Assembly: GCA_900317425.1 (NCBI GenBank)
Contig: ONGR01000006.1
Coordinates: forward strand, 19,305 to 83,304
Source: an uncultured Eubacteriales bacterium
Lineage (GTDB): Bacteria > Bacillota > Clostridia > Oscillospirales > Oscillospiraceae
Length of the DNA stretch: 64,000 nt
Reading direction: 5' to 3'
Position numbers and translations under genes: made by a program. Shown piece by piece: positions 16,358 through 24,920 of the stretch; the stretch's first letter is position 1, and every line of letters begins with the position of its first letter. The notes beneath the pieces are model-generated. The model was not told where the DNA came from. It was given only the letters and a program-made list of their open reading frames with translations, and searched no databases.

Positions 16358-17605
16358 ATGTTGGAAAATATCCGGTCATCCCTGCGGGGCATCTGGTCCC
16401 ATAAGCTGCGCTCCTTTCTGACGATCCTGGGCGTGATCATCGGCATCGCCAGCATCATCGCCATCGTCTCCATCGTGGAGGGCACCAACCGCAAGCTGGA
16501 GCGCAGTCTGGTGGGCTCCGGCAACAACGTGACCACCGTGGCATTGAGCCAGGACAGCTGGCCCTATGACTTCAGCGGCGGCGTCCCCTCCGGCATCCCC
16601 ACGGTGTCCGAGGGTCTGCTGCAGCAGGTGCGGCAGCTGGACGGCGTGGAGGACGCCACCGCCTACCGCACCCGTCAGAGCTGGAACGGCGCCTACTATC
16701 TGGACCGTCCCCTGGGCAACGGCTCCATCCTGGGCATCAGCGACAGCTTCCTCTCCACCATGCAGTTCTCCGTGGCCCGGGGCCGGGATTTCACCGCCCA
16801 GGAGTATGCCCGGGGCGCCAAGGTGGCCCTCATCAACGAGAGCACCGCGGAAAACCTCTTCGACGGCGCCGACCCCCTGGGTCTGGCCATCGAGATCCAG
16901 CAGGAGCCCTTCGTGGTGGTGGGCGTGATCCGGGACGAAAACGCCCCGGACACCGAGTACGACTCCCTGGAAGACTACTATATGTACGGCTACCGCAGCG
17001 GCGGCAGCCAGGTGTATATCCCCTCTGAGGCCTGGCCCATTATCTATCAGTTCGACGAGCCCCAGACCGTGGGCGTCCGGGCCGCCAGCACCGGCCAGAT
17101 GGCCTCCGTGGGCAACCGGGCCGCCGAGATCCTCAACACCAACGTCTATCACGACACCATCCGCTACACCGCCGTCAACGCCATGGAGGAGGCGGAGGAA
17201 CTGAAGACCCTCACCAACGCCATCCAGCTGATGCTGGTGTCCATCGCCAGTTTGTCGCTGCTGGTGGGCGGCATCGGCGTGATGAACATCATGCTGGTGT
17301 CGGTGACGGAGCGCACCGCCGAGATCGGCCTGAAGAAGGCCCTTGGCGCCAAGAACCGCACCATCCTGGCCCAGTTTCTGACGGAGTCCGCCGTCCTCAC
17401 CAGCGTGGGCGGCCTGCTGGGCGTGCTGCTGGGCATCGGCCTGGCCAAGATCATCTCCGTGGTGGCGGGTCTGGAGTTTGGCGTCAGCGTGCCGTGGATC
17501 CTCATCGCCGTGGGCTTCTCCATGGTCATCGGCGTCCTCTTCGGCGCCATGCCCGCCTCCCGGGCCGCCAGGCTGGATCCCATCGAGGCGCTGCGCCGGG
17601 AATAA
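16358..17605 (+). CDS. ABC transporter permease (MacB/FtsX type)
   Basis: The 415-residue permease has a first transmembrane helix (about residues 17-42, LRSFLTILGVIIGIASIIAIV), a large extracellular MacB-PCD-like domain (about 45-285), and three C-terminal helices with the FtsX signature VGGIGVMNIMLVSVTERTAEIG and LKKALGAKNR. The C-terminus has the usual MPASRAARLDPIEALRRE ending. The ATG at 16358 follows AAAGGAGG; an upstream extension is not needed. Together with 12994-16340 it forms a complete drug- or peptide-type exporter for a monoderm cell. Confidence 0.93.
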   Translation: MLENIRSSLRGIWSHKLRSFLTILGVIIGIASIIAIVSIVEGTNRKLERSLVGSGNNVTTVALSQDSWPYDFSGGVPSGIPTVSEGLLQQVRQLDGVEDATAYRTRQSWNGAYYLDRPLGNGSILGISDSFLSTMQFSVARGRDFTAQEYARGAKVALINESTAENLFDGADPLGLAIEIQQEPFVVVGVIRDENAPDTEYDSLEDYYMYGYRSGGSQVYIPSEAWPIIYQFDEPQTVGVRAASTGQMASVGNRAAEILNTNVYHDTIRYTAVNAMEEAEELKTLTNAIQLMLVSIASLSLLVGGIGVMNIMLVSVTERTAEIGLKKALGAKNRTILAQFLTESAVLTSVGGLLGVLLGIGLAKIISVVAGLEFGVSVPWILIAVGFSMVIGVLFGAMPASRAARLDPIEALRRE

Positions 17606-17637
17606 TCAATCAGACGTGCGTTGCAAAACGATGCAGC

Positions 17638-17744
17638 CTGTCATTGCGAGGCCCCGAAAGGGGCCGCGGCAATCCGTATTTATTTTCCCAAGGGGGACGG
17701 ATTCCCACGCCGGTGACCCCTGTCACCGGCTCGGAATGACGGGC
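17638..17744. repeat. Palindromic dispersed repeat, copy A
   Basis: The element starts CCTGTCATTGCGAG, has a GC-rich internal hairpin (GGCCCCGAAAGGGGCC), then GCAATCCG, later CGGATTCCCACG, another hairpin (GCCGGTGACCCCTGTCACCGGC) and ends CTCGGAATGACGGGC. The two ends are imperfect inverted repeats. The same skeleton recurs at 22838-22962. It resembles REP/MITE-like intergenic repeats. No coding capacity is seen. The rest of the 17606-17826 spacer holds only the next gene's ribosome site. Confidence 0.8.
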
Positions 17745-17826
17745 GTGCCGTTATGCGGCGCACGTTTTCCGTCTTGACTTCCCCCCGTTCCGGGGATTAC
17801 GATGAGAAAAAAGGAGGTGGAGGCTT

Positions 17827-18636
17827 ATGACCCATCCCATTACCCTGCTGGACGGCGCCGTGGGCACCAGTCTCTGGGCCATGGCGGCGGAGCGTGGCAT
17901 CCCCAAGGTCCCGGTCTGGCAGTACAGCATCACCCACCCGGAGTTGGTGTCCGATCTGGCGGCGCGGTACGTTTGCGCCGGGAGCCGGATCATTCTGGCC
18001 AACACCTTCTGCGCCAACGGCCCCGCCGTTTCCAAATACCCCGGCTTTCGGGCGGACGAGGTGGTGTCCGCCGGCGTCCGCCTGGCCAAGGCCGCGGCGG
18101 GTGACAAGGCGCAGGTGGCCCTGTCCGTCGGGCCGCTGGAGACGGTGCCCGCTGACAAGGCGGGCCGCTTCGCCGCCGCTGCCGCCTACGACCAGCAGAT
18201 GGGCGCCGGGGTGGACGCCGGGGCGGACTGTATCTTCCTCCAGACCTTCTGGGAGAAGGAGCTGCTGACCCTGGCCCTGGAGCGGGCGGCTGAATTTGAT
18301 CTGCCCCTTCTGTGCGCCATGACCTTCGGCCCGGACGGCCGCACCTACGGCGGCTGCACGGCGGCGGATTTCGCGGCGCTGGCGGAGCCGTATCACCCCG
18401 CCGCCATCGGGCTCAACTGCTCCTGCGGGGCGGAGGCCGCCGTGGCCGTGATGGCGGAATTCCGCCGGTGTACCGGCCTGCCCCTCCTCTGCAAGCCCAA
18501 CATGCCGCCGGGCCACACACCGGAGGACTTCGTGTCCGCCCTGGCCCCGGCGCTGGACGGCCTCCGCTACGTAGGCGGCTGCTGCGGCACCACGCCCCAG
18601 GACATCGCCGCCCTGGCGGAGCGGGTCGGCAAATAG
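17827..18636 (+). CDS. Homocysteine S-methyltransferase family protein
   Basis: The 269-residue single-domain protein matches the homocysteine-binding TIM barrel of MetH/BHMT. It begins TLLDGAVGTSLWAM and shows the zinc cysteines in GLNCSCG and VGGCCGTTPQDI near the C-terminus. An AAGGAGGTGGAGG site precedes the ATG. It transfers a methyl group to homocysteine to make methionine, but the donor cannot be told; there is no cobalamin domain here. The homologous N-terminal domain of clostridial MetH is about the same size, so it may work with a separate corrinoid partner. It is a single-gene unit. Confidence 0.85.
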   Translation: MTHPITLLDGAVGTSLWAMAAERGIPKVPVWQYSITHPELVSDLAARYVCAGSRIILANTFCANGPAVSKYPGFRADEVVSAGVRLAKAAAGDKAQVALSVGPLETVPADKAGRFAAAAAYDQQMGAGVDAGADCIFLQTFWEKELLTLALERAAEFDLPLLCAMTFGPDGRTYGGCTAADFAALAEPYHPAAIGLNCSCGAEAAVAVMAEFRRCTGLPLLCKPNMPPGHTPEDFVSALAPALDGLRYVGGCCGTTPQDIAALAERVGK

Positions 18637-18644
18637 CGCAAAAA

Positions 18645-18679
18645 AGACCGGATCGAAACGATCCGGTCTCTTTTTTTTT
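18645..18679 (+). terminator. Terminator after homocysteine methyltransferase
   Basis: The stem AGACCGGATCG / CGATCCGGTCT with a GAAA-like loop is followed by a run of nine Ts. It lies between convergent genes; A5 upstream gives partial function on the other strand. Confidence 0.88.
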
Positions 18680-18685
18680 GCTGTT

Positions 18686-19618
18686 TTACTCCTCCACCTC
18701 CACGTCCAGCCCGAACTCGCCGGGCAGGAACCGGGGGCACACGTTCTCCGACGTGCAGATCACCGAGGCCGCCAGACGGGTGCCGATCTGGCAGGAGTCG
18801 GAGAGGGTCTTCCCATAGGTCAGGCCGATGGTCACGCCGGCGAAGAAGGCGTCTCCGGCGCCGGTGGTGTCCTTCACGTCCACCTTCTGGGCCGGGCAGA
18901 AGCCCACGGAGCCGTCCTCGTCCACGTAGACGGCGCCGTCGCCGCCCATGGTGACCACCATGCGCCGGATACCGGCGCTCTTCACCCGCTCGGGGAGAAG
19001 GGCCATCATCTCCTCCGGCGTTTTGTCCTCGTAGTCCTCCAGGAACAGGATCCCCGCCTCCTGGCGGTTGCAGACGAAGCAGGCCGTCTGGCGCAGGAAG
19101 TCCCGACGCTCCACAGCGATGCTCATGTTGGACACCACGGCGTAGACGTCCTTGCCGTACTTCTCGGCGCAGCGGAACACCTCCTTGACGATGTCCTTGT
19201 CCATGTCGATCTCCAGCACCACGCTGTCGGCGCCCGAGAAGATCTCGTCGCCGTGCTCTTCCAGCGTGCGGAGGATGGGCATCAGGTCGGGCCGCTTGGA
19301 GATGGCGGCGGTGACGTCGCCGTCGTTGTCGAAGATGGCCAGCCAGGTGCCCATGCCGTCCCGGGTGGCCCGGACGTAGTCGGTGTTGACCTTGTGCTTG
19401 CGCAGCTTCTCGATGACGTCCAGTCCCGTGCCGCCCCGGTCCACCAGACTGACGAAGGTGGGCCGCAGCTCCACGTTGGCGATGTCCTCCACGATGTTGC
19501 GGCTGACGCCGCCGTGGACCTGCTCCACCCGGCCGGCGTTCCGCCCGCCGGGGATATAGGCGTCCAGCGGGTAGCCCTTGATGTCCACGAACACTGCGCC
19601 CAGCACCACGATTCCCAT
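18686..19618 (-). CDS. PfkB-family carbohydrate/nucleoside kinase
   Basis: The 310-residue kinase shows the N-terminal PfkB pattern with GGRNAGRVEQVHGGVSRNIVEDIA (substrate and Gly-Gly region) and the C-terminal signature KDTTGAGDAFFAGVTIGLTYG with the catalytic Asp. MVVTMGGDGAVYVD is the ATP-side motif. Substrate may be a sugar, a nucleoside or pseudouridine; the sequence does not decide, and no pseudouridine glycosidase or sugar transporter lies beside it. It has its own promoter at 19648-19676. Confidence 0.85.
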   Translation of the reverse strand: MGIVVLGAVFVDIKGYPLDAYIPGGRNAGRVEQVHGGVSRNIVEDIANVELRPTFVSLVDRGGTGLDVIEKLRKHKVNTDYVRATRDGMGTWLAIFDNDGDVTAAISKRPDLMPILRTLEEHGDEIFSGADSVVLEIDMDKDIVKEVFRCAEKYGKDVYAVVSNMSIAVERRDFLRQTACFVCNRQEAGILFLEDYEDKTPEEMMALLPERVKSAGIRRMVVTMGGDGAVYVDEDGSVGFCPAQKVDVKDTTGAGDAFFAGVTIGLTYGKTLSDSCQIGTRLAASVICTSENVCPRFLPGEFGLDVEVEE

Positions 19619-19647
19619 AGTTCCGTCCTCCGCTCACGTTTTTGGAG

Positions 19648-19676
19648 ATTATATCATAAATTGTCGGGGCTTGAAA
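19648..19676 (-). promoter_or_regulatory. Putative promoter of the PfkB kinase gene
   Basis: On the minus strand a perfect -10 TATAAT (19648-19653) lies 30 bases before the start codon; TTTCAA 17 bases upstream (19671-19676) is a weak -35. Confidence 0.55.
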
Positions 19677-19682
19677 GACCCT

Positions 19683-20147
19683 TTACCGACTTTTTCCGCC
19701 CCGTTCCAGCTCCAGCAGGAAGGCCTTGCGGGCAAGGCCCCCGGCATAGCCGGTGAGGGCGCCGCCCTTGCCCACCACACGGTGGCAGGGGATGGCCAGC
19801 CAGATGGGGTTGCGGCCGATGGCGGCCCCTACCGCCCGCACCGCCGCGGGGCGGCCCAGCGCGGCGGCGATGTCGCTGTAGGACCGGGTCCGGCCGTAGG
19901 GGATGGCGCTCACCTGCTGCCACACGGTGCGCTGGAAGTCCGTTCCCCGGGGCGCCAGCGGCAGGTCGAAGCCCTGCCGCCGTCCATCCAGAAACTGCCG
20001 CACCTGCTCCGCCGCCTCATCGGAAAGGGGCGTGGGCTCGTCGGGGCGGGGCCTCTCCTCCACCCACTGCAGGCGCGTCACCGCGCCGCCCTCACAGGCC
20101 ACCAGCAGGAGGCCCAGCCCGGTGTCGTAACAGGCAAAGGTTTCCAT
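19683..20147 (-). CDS. ogt: Methylated-DNA--protein-cysteine methyltransferase
   Basis: The 154-residue protein repairs O6-alkylguanine by transfer to its own Cys. The acceptor motif is in WLAIPCHRVVGKGGALTGYAGG, preceded by the recognition helix region GAAIGRNP; the RTVWQQVSAIPYGRTRSYSDIA wing-helix start is present. Length is typical of Ogt without the Ada N-terminal domain. A clear AAAAGGAGG precedes the ATG. It ends 64 bases before the kinase start. Confidence 0.93.
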   Translation of the reverse strand: METFACYDTGLGLLLVACEGGAVTRLQWVEERPRPDEPTPLSDEAAEQVRQFLDGRRQGFDLPLAPRGTDFQRTVWQQVSAIPYGRTRSYSDIAAALGRPAAVRAVGAAIGRNPIWLAIPCHRVVGKGGALTGYAGGLARKAFLLELERGGKSR

Positions 20148-20275
20148 CGGCCCACCTCCTTTTTTCTCACTCTACCACAGATCGCCCCGCCGGGCAAGCA
20201 CCGCCGGGGCACACGGCGGCATAGAATGACCCCGGAGAGCATTTCTCCGACTACACAAAAGGAGGTCATACGCGT

Positions 20276-21034
20276 ATGATCATCGAGCTCCAAAACGCCG
20301 CGGCCACCTACCAGGCGCCCGACGGCGAGGTGGAGGCCCTCCGGGACGTGTCCTTCGGCGTGGAGGAGGGGGAATTCTGCAGCATCGTGGGCCCCTCCGG
20401 CTGCGGCAAGTCCACGCTGCTGAGCGCCATCGCCGGGCTGGAGCGGCTGAGCTCCGGCAGCGTCCGGGTGGACGGACAGGAGGTCACCGCCCCCACGCCT
20501 CGGATCGGGCTCATGCCCCAACGGGATCAGCTCTTCGAGTGGCGGAGCATCTGGGACAACGTGACGCTGGGCCTGCAGATAACGGGGCGGAACACGCCGG
20601 AGCGGCAGCATCACGTCCGGGAGCTGCTGGAGCGGTACGATCTGGGGGATTTCGCCCGGAAAAAGCCGGGGCAGCTGTCCGGCGGCATGCGTCAGCGCTG
20701 CGCCCTGATCCGCACCCTGGCCACCGACCCCAGGATATTGCTGCTGGATGAGCCCTTCTCCGCCCTGGACTATCAGACCCGGCTGAGCGTATCCTCGGAC
20801 ATCTACCGGATCATCCGGGAACAGCACAAGACCGCCCTGCTGGTGACCCACGATATCTCCGAGGCCATCAGCATGTCGGACCGGGTGATCGTCCTCAGCC
20901 GCCGGCCCGCCGTGGTGAAGGACGTCTTCGACATGGGCGGGCTGAAGGCTCTGCCGCCGCTGGAGCGGCGGGATTCCCCGGCCTTTGCCGGGTATTTCAA
21001 TCAAATCTGGAAGGAGTTGGATCTCCATGACTGA
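20276..21034 (+). CDS. ABC importer ATP-binding protein (SsuB/TauB/ThiZ-like)
   Basis: The 252-residue ATPase has Walker A GPSGCGKSTLLSAIAGLE, LMPQRDQLFEWRSIWDNV as Q-loop, the signature LSGGMRQRCALIRTLA, Walker B LLLDEPFSALDYQTR and the switch His in LLVTHDISEAISMSDRV. The form is that of the nitrate/sulfonate/taurine/HMP importer ATPases. AAAGGAGGTC precedes the ATG. It overlaps the permease gene by eight bases. No TPP riboswitch or sulfur-regulatory leader was seen in the 128-base upstream spacer. Confidence 0.93.
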   Translation: MIIELQNAAATYQAPDGEVEALRDVSFGVEEGEFCSIVGPSGCGKSTLLSAIAGLERLSSGSVRVDGQEVTAPTPRIGLMPQRDQLFEWRSIWDNVTLGLQITGRNTPERQHHVRELLERYDLGDFARKKPGQLSGGMRQRCALIRTLATDPRILLLDEPFSALDYQTRLSVSSDIYRIIREQHKTALLVTHDISEAISMSDRVIVLSRRPAVVKDVFDMGGLKALPPLERRDSPAFAGYFNQIWKELDLHD

Positions 21035-21842
21035 GCTGACCCCCTCCCCCCAGCGGCTGGCCTACCTGCGCCGGCGGCAGCGCCGGGCCCGGGTCATCCG
21101 GGCGTGGCAGATCGCCCTGCTGGTCCTTCTGCTGGGTCTGTGGGAGCTGAGCACCCGCCTGGGCTGGAGCGACGGTTTCCTCATCAGCAGCCCCAGCCGC
21201 ATGGCGGCCACGGTGGCAAAGCTGTGGCGCGAGGGACAGCTGTGGCACCACGTGGGCACGTCGGTGCTGGAGACGGTGGTGGGCTTCACCGCCGGTACGG
21301 CCCTGGGCACCCTCATCGCCGTGTGCATGTGGTGGTCGGACACCCTGTCCCGGATCCTGGATCCCTATCTGGTGGTGCTCAACGCCCTGCCCAAGACGGC
21401 GCTGGGCCCCATCTTCATCGTGTGGATGGGGGCCGGGATGGGCGCCATCATCACCATGACGCTGGCCATCTCCCTGATCGTCACCATTCTCAACATGTAC
21501 CAGGGCTTCCGGGGCACCGATCCCGAGAAGATCCGTCTGATGCGGACGCTGGGCGCCAGCCGGGGGCAGATCCTGCACCTGCTGGTCTTCCCGGCCAACT
21601 ACGCCACCCTGCTGGCCACGCTGAAGGTCAACGTGGGCCTTTCGTGGGTGGGCGTCATCATGGGCGAGTTTCTGGTCTCACGGGCCGGTCTGGGCTATCT
21701 GATCGTCTACGGCTCCCAGGTGTTCAACATGGATCTGGTCATGGCCAGCGTGCTGATCCTGGCTGTCGCCGCGGTGATCATGTACCGGCTGGTGCTGTGG
21801 GTGGAAAAATATCTGAATCATTTATTGGGGGTAATGCAATGA
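21027..21842 (+). CDS. ABC importer permease (SsuC/ThiX-like)
   Basis: The 271-residue permease has about six transmembrane helices and the family's cytoplasmic EAA-like loop (DPEKIRLMRTLGASRGQILHLLVFPAN). The ending VGVIMGEFLVSRAGLGYLIVYGSQ matches the SsuC/TauC group. I use the ATG at 21027 preceded by AAGGAGTTGGA; an earlier in-frame start would overlap the ATPase more deeply. It overlaps the binding-protein gene by ATGA. Confidence 0.92.
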   Translation: MTELTPSPQRLAYLRRRQRRARVIRAWQIALLVLLLGLWELSTRLGWSDGFLISSPSRMAATVAKLWREGQLWHHVGTSVLETVVGFTAGTALGTLIAVCMWWSDTLSRILDPYLVVLNALPKTALGPIFIVWMGAGMGAIITMTLAISLIVTILNMYQGFRGTDPEKIRLMRTLGASRGQILHLLVFPANYATLLATLKVNVGLSWVGVIMGEFLVSRAGLGYLIVYGSQVFNMDLVMASVLILAVAAVIMYRLVLWVEKYLNHLLGVMQ

Positions 21843-22831
21843 AACGAAAGCTGTCTCTTCTGCTGGCTGTGTTTGCGCTGCTGGGGGCGGCGCTCACCGG
21901 GTGCGGCGGCAAAACGGAAACGGTAACGGTGCGGCTCAACGAGGTGACCCACTCCGTCTTCTACGCGCCGCAGTACGTGGCCATGGAGCTGGGCTTCTTT
22001 GCCGACGAGGGGCTGGACATCGAGCTGACCAACGGCGGCGGCGCCGACAAGGTGATGACCGCCGTGGTGTCCGGTCAGAGCGACATCGGCCTGGCCGGCG
22101 GCGAGAGCTGCATCTACGTCTACAACCAGGGCAAGGAGGACTATCCCCGGATCTTCGCCCAGCTGACCAAGCGGGACGGCTCCTTCCTGGTGGGCCGCAC
22201 CGACGCCGCCTTCTCCTGGGACGACGTGAAGGGCAAGACCATCATCGGCGGACGTCTGGGCGGCATGCCGGAGATGACACTGGAGTACGTGATGCGGAAG
22301 AACGGCGTGGAGCCCAACGTGGACGCCACGGTGGACACCTCGGTGCAGTTCAACATGATGGCCGGCGCCTTCACCGGCGGCAACGGGGACTACGTGGCCC
22401 TCTTTGAGCCCAGCGCCACCCAGGTGGTCCAGGCGGGGCAGGGCTATATCCTCTGCTCCCTGGGCGCCGAGAGCGGCGACGTGCCCTACACCACCTATTT
22501 TGCCACCCAGAGCTATCTGAAAGACCACGCCGACGTGGTGCAGAAGTTCACCAACGCCATCGCCAGGGGGCAGAAGTGGGTGGCGGAGCACAGCGATCAG
22601 GAGGTGGCGGAGGCCATCGCGCCCCAGTTCCCCGACACGGACGTCAAGCTGGTGGCGGAGGTGGTGGGCCGCCTGCGGTCCATCGACGCCTGGAACGCCG
22701 CGCCGGCCATGGAATCGTCAGCATGGGAGCGTTTGGAGACGATCATGACCGGGGCGGGCCAGCTGGCCGAATCCGATTGGGTGCCCTTCGAGACGCTGGT
22801 CACCAACGACTTCGCCGAGGCGGTGAAATAA
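21839..22831 (+). CDS. ABC importer substrate-binding lipoprotein (SsuA/THI5-like)
   Basis: The 330-residue protein has a lipoprotein signal (LLAVFALLGAALTGCGG, lipid Cys about residue 21) and an NMT1/THI5-like fold start (VRLNEVTHSVFYAPQYVAMELGFFADEGLDIEL). It delivers substrate to the permease. The ligand might be a sulfonate, a pyrimidine thiamine precursor or another small anion or heterocycle; no neighbouring biosynthetic gene narrows this. Translation is coupled to the permease by ATGA. Confidence 0.9.
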   Translation: MKRKLSLLLAVFALLGAALTGCGGKTETVTVRLNEVTHSVFYAPQYVAMELGFFADEGLDIELTNGGGADKVMTAVVSGQSDIGLAGGESCIYVYNQGKEDYPRIFAQLTKRDGSFLVGRTDAAFSWDDVKGKTIIGGRLGGMPEMTLEYVMRKNGVEPNVDATVDTSVQFNMMAGAFTGGNGDYVALFEPSATQVVQAGQGYILCSLGAESGDVPYTTYFATQSYLKDHADVVQKFTNAIARGQKWVAEHSDQEVAEAIAPQFPDTDVKLVAEVVGRLRSIDAWNAAPAMESSAWERLETIMTGAGQLAESDWVPFETLVTNDFAEAVK

Positions 22832-22837
22832 AAAGTA

Positions 22838-22962
22838 CCTGTCATTGCGAGGAACCGGTGCGCACGCCGGTGACGTGGCAATCCGCTCTTCTAAAAAAAG
22901 AGACGGATTCCCACAGAAAAATGCCGCCCTTGCGGGCGGCATTTTTCTTCGGAATGACAGGC
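22838..22962. repeat. Palindromic dispersed repeat, copy B
   Basis: It has the same skeleton as 17638-17744: CCTGTCATTGCGAG, GCAATCCG, CGGATTCCCAC and CGGAATGACAGG at the end. Between the third and last parts it carries a complete terminator hairpin (22917-22946) not found in copy A. It starts seven bases after the binding-protein stop and fills most of the spacer between two convergent genes. Confidence 0.82.
22917..22946. terminator. Bidirectional terminator nested in repeat copy B
   Basis: A perfect 13-bp stem (AAAAATGCCGCCC / GGGCGGCATTTTT) with a TTGC loop ends in Ts on either strand. It serves the ABC importer operon and the convergent gene. Confidence 0.88.
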
Positions 22963-22984
22963 CTGTTTTGTGTTGTCCGTCTTC

Positions 22985-24718
22985 TCACTGAAAGGCCGGC
23001 ATCAGATAGGCGTATTTCTCCACCGGGGCGGCGCCGTGCCAGGTCATGTAGCCGCCGGTGCAGCCGGCGTCCGTCAGCGCCCGGATCTCGGCGCCCACCT
23101 CGTCGGGGCCGTAGGGGGTGTAGGGCTCCCGGATGGCGTTATAGGCCTGGATCCAGGTGCGGACCCGGGCGGGGGTGCCCGGCGTCTCGCTCTGGCGCTC
23201 CATGGCCTTGGTGCCGAAGGCGTACAGGGTGTCGTAGGGGTGTTCCCAGGGGAGATAGTCCCCCTCGGCGCCGTAGTGGTCGGGGTAGGGCATGGCGGAG
23301 ATGGCGTCCACCACGGCGCTGATGGCGGGCCAGTACTGGCCGTAGGAGGTGACGTAGCTCTCGGCGCACTCGCCGAACACGTCAGCGGAGATATACACGC
23401 CCCGGTCGTGGAGCCGCCGGGCGGCATAGGCCAGGAACCGCTGGACCGCCTGGGCCTTGCTCTCGCCGTAGGTGTTGTGATAGTCGATGGTGCCGTCCTC
23501 CTCATAGCGCCAGGCGCCGTCGGGGAAGCGCATGTAGTCGAACTGGATCTCGTCGAAGCCCATCAGCTCCACCGCCTCCAGGGCCAGATCCACCTTGTAC
23601 TGCCAGACCCGGCGGTCATAGACGCTGGGCCAGTACATGCCCACCACCTCCAGCGGCTGGCCGGAGGTGTCGGAGATGACGCACTCCGGATGATCCGCCG
23701 CCAGGTTGGGATCGTTGAAGGCGGTGATGCGGCCGACGACGTAATACCCCGCCTCCTTCAGCCGGGCCACGGCCTGCTGATAGGACTCCAGGGAATTGTA
23801 GGCGTTGGCATAGGCCGAGGGGCAGAATTCCCGCATCACCGGGGAGGCGTAGCCGATGGCGCCGCCGTCCACCACGTCCACCACGAAGGCGTTGATACCG
23901 CAGCCGTCCGCCACGGCGATGTAGTCATCCACGTAGTCGATGGACTCAACGTTGAGATAGAGGGCCTTCACCGTCTCGGGCATGGGGTTGTCGGGGAAGG
24001 CCGGCTTGTCCCAGGGCTCGTAGTCCAGGCCGCCGGCGTCGCCGCCGCCATAGGCGTCGCCCCGGGCGGCGTGGAAGGCCGCCAGCTCCGGGTCCGTCAC
24101 GGCGGTGGCATCCTCGGCGGTCATGGCGATCAGGTCGGCGGAGATATAGCCGCCCTCCACCCGGTAGCGCTCCACGGTGCCGTCATTGTTCAGGCCGTCG
24201 TAGCCGGTGACGGTCAGCGCGTCGCCCCTGGTCACCAGATCGCCGGGCACCGCGCCGGTCTCATCCAGCAGGTTCATGGTGCGCCGGGCGTAGACGCAGG
24301 GGGTGGTCACCACCTGGGACAGATCCGCCGCCAGATTCTCCTCCGGTATGTAGGCGAAGGTCTCCGCCGCCTCGTCCAGCAGGATCCGGGGCATCAAAGG
24401 CCGCTCCGGCTCCTCCCCCTCCTCCGGCGGGACAAGCTCCTCCACCACCCGCTGCACCGGCGTGCCGCGGATGAGGATCCACTCCGAGGGCTGGCCCTCC
24501 TCGTCGTACTCGGTGGCGGAGGCCCTCTCCGTGGGGGAGGCCACGTACATGGTCTGCAGCTGCAGGGGCTCCGGTTCCGGTTCCGGCTCCGGCTTTTTCA
24601 GAAAGTGCAGCACCACAGCCGCCGCCACCGCCAGCACGATGAAGGCCAGCAGCAGGGGCACCACAGGGGATCTCTTCTGTTTCGCGCGCCGTCGGGGGCG
24701 GGCTTCCGTCGTTGACAT
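22985..24718 (-). CDS. Membrane-anchored DUF4015-type putative glycoside hydrolase
   Basis: The 577-residue protein has a basic N-terminus, one membrane helix (about residues 21-43) and a Pro-Glu repeat (PEPEPEPEP), then an SH3-like or linker region (about 60-220) and a TIM-barrel domain from about 250: VKALYLNVESIDYVDDYIAVADGCGINAFVVDVVD, YVVGRITAFNDP, MGFDEIQFDYMRFPDG, ISADVFGECA, DAISAMPYPDHYG. This is the pattern of PF13200 (DUF4015). Acidic residues at the strand ends fit a glycosidase. The ATG at 24718 has AAAGGA ten bases upstream. Substrate unknown; a paralogue is at 55980-57032. Confidence 0.83.
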   Translation of the reverse strand: MSTTEARPRRRAKQKRSPVVPLLLAFIVLAVAAAVVLHFLKKPEPEPEPEPLQLQTMYVASPTERASATEYDEEGQPSEWILIRGTPVQRVVEELVPPEEGEEPERPLMPRILLDEAAETFAYIPEENLAADLSQVVTTPCVYARRTMNLLDETGAVPGDLVTRGDALTVTGYDGLNNDGTVERYRVEGGYISADLIAMTAEDATAVTDPELAAFHAARGDAYGGGDAGGLDYEPWDKPAFPDNPMPETVKALYLNVESIDYVDDYIAVADGCGINAFVVDVVDGGAIGYASPVMREFCPSAYANAYNSLESYQQAVARLKEAGYYVVGRITAFNDPNLAADHPECVISDTSGQPLEVVGMYWPSVYDRRVWQYKVDLALEAVELMGFDEIQFDYMRFPDGAWRYEEDGTIDYHNTYGESKAQAVQRFLAYAARRLHDRGVYISADVFGECAESYVTSYGQYWPAISAVVDAISAMPYPDHYGAEGDYLPWEHPYDTLYAFGTKAMERQSETPGTPARVRTWIQAYNAIREPYTPYGPDEVGAEIRALTDAGCTGGYMTWHGAAPVEKYAYLMPAFQ

Positions 24719-24838
24719 AATATGCAAATCCTTTCGGCGTTTTTTCTATTATACGGGAACAGGCGGGAAATTTCCACCCAAATCTTGTGGCGGTTCGACA
24801 GATTGTTCATATTTTTTGTGTTTTTCCCGTTTTTCCGG

Positions 24839-24867
24839 TGGACATCCGGCCCGGTGCATGATATACT
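24839..24867 (+). promoter_or_regulatory. Promoter of the dockerin-cohesin operon
   Basis: TGGACA (24839-24844) and TATACT (24862-24867) are spaced by 17 bases, 53 bases ahead of the dockerin gene's ATG. Confidence 0.8.
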
Positions 24868-24920
24868 GCTATTATCTATAATTATGTAAATTGCCCGGAT
24901 TTTACTGAACAGGTGATTCT

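Noticed and set aside
20148-20275. TPP riboswitch or S-box upstream of the SsuABC-like importer
   Set aside because: The spacer has neither the CTGAGA/ACCTGATCTGG-type blocks nor S-box blocks, so substrate cannot be inferred from a leader.
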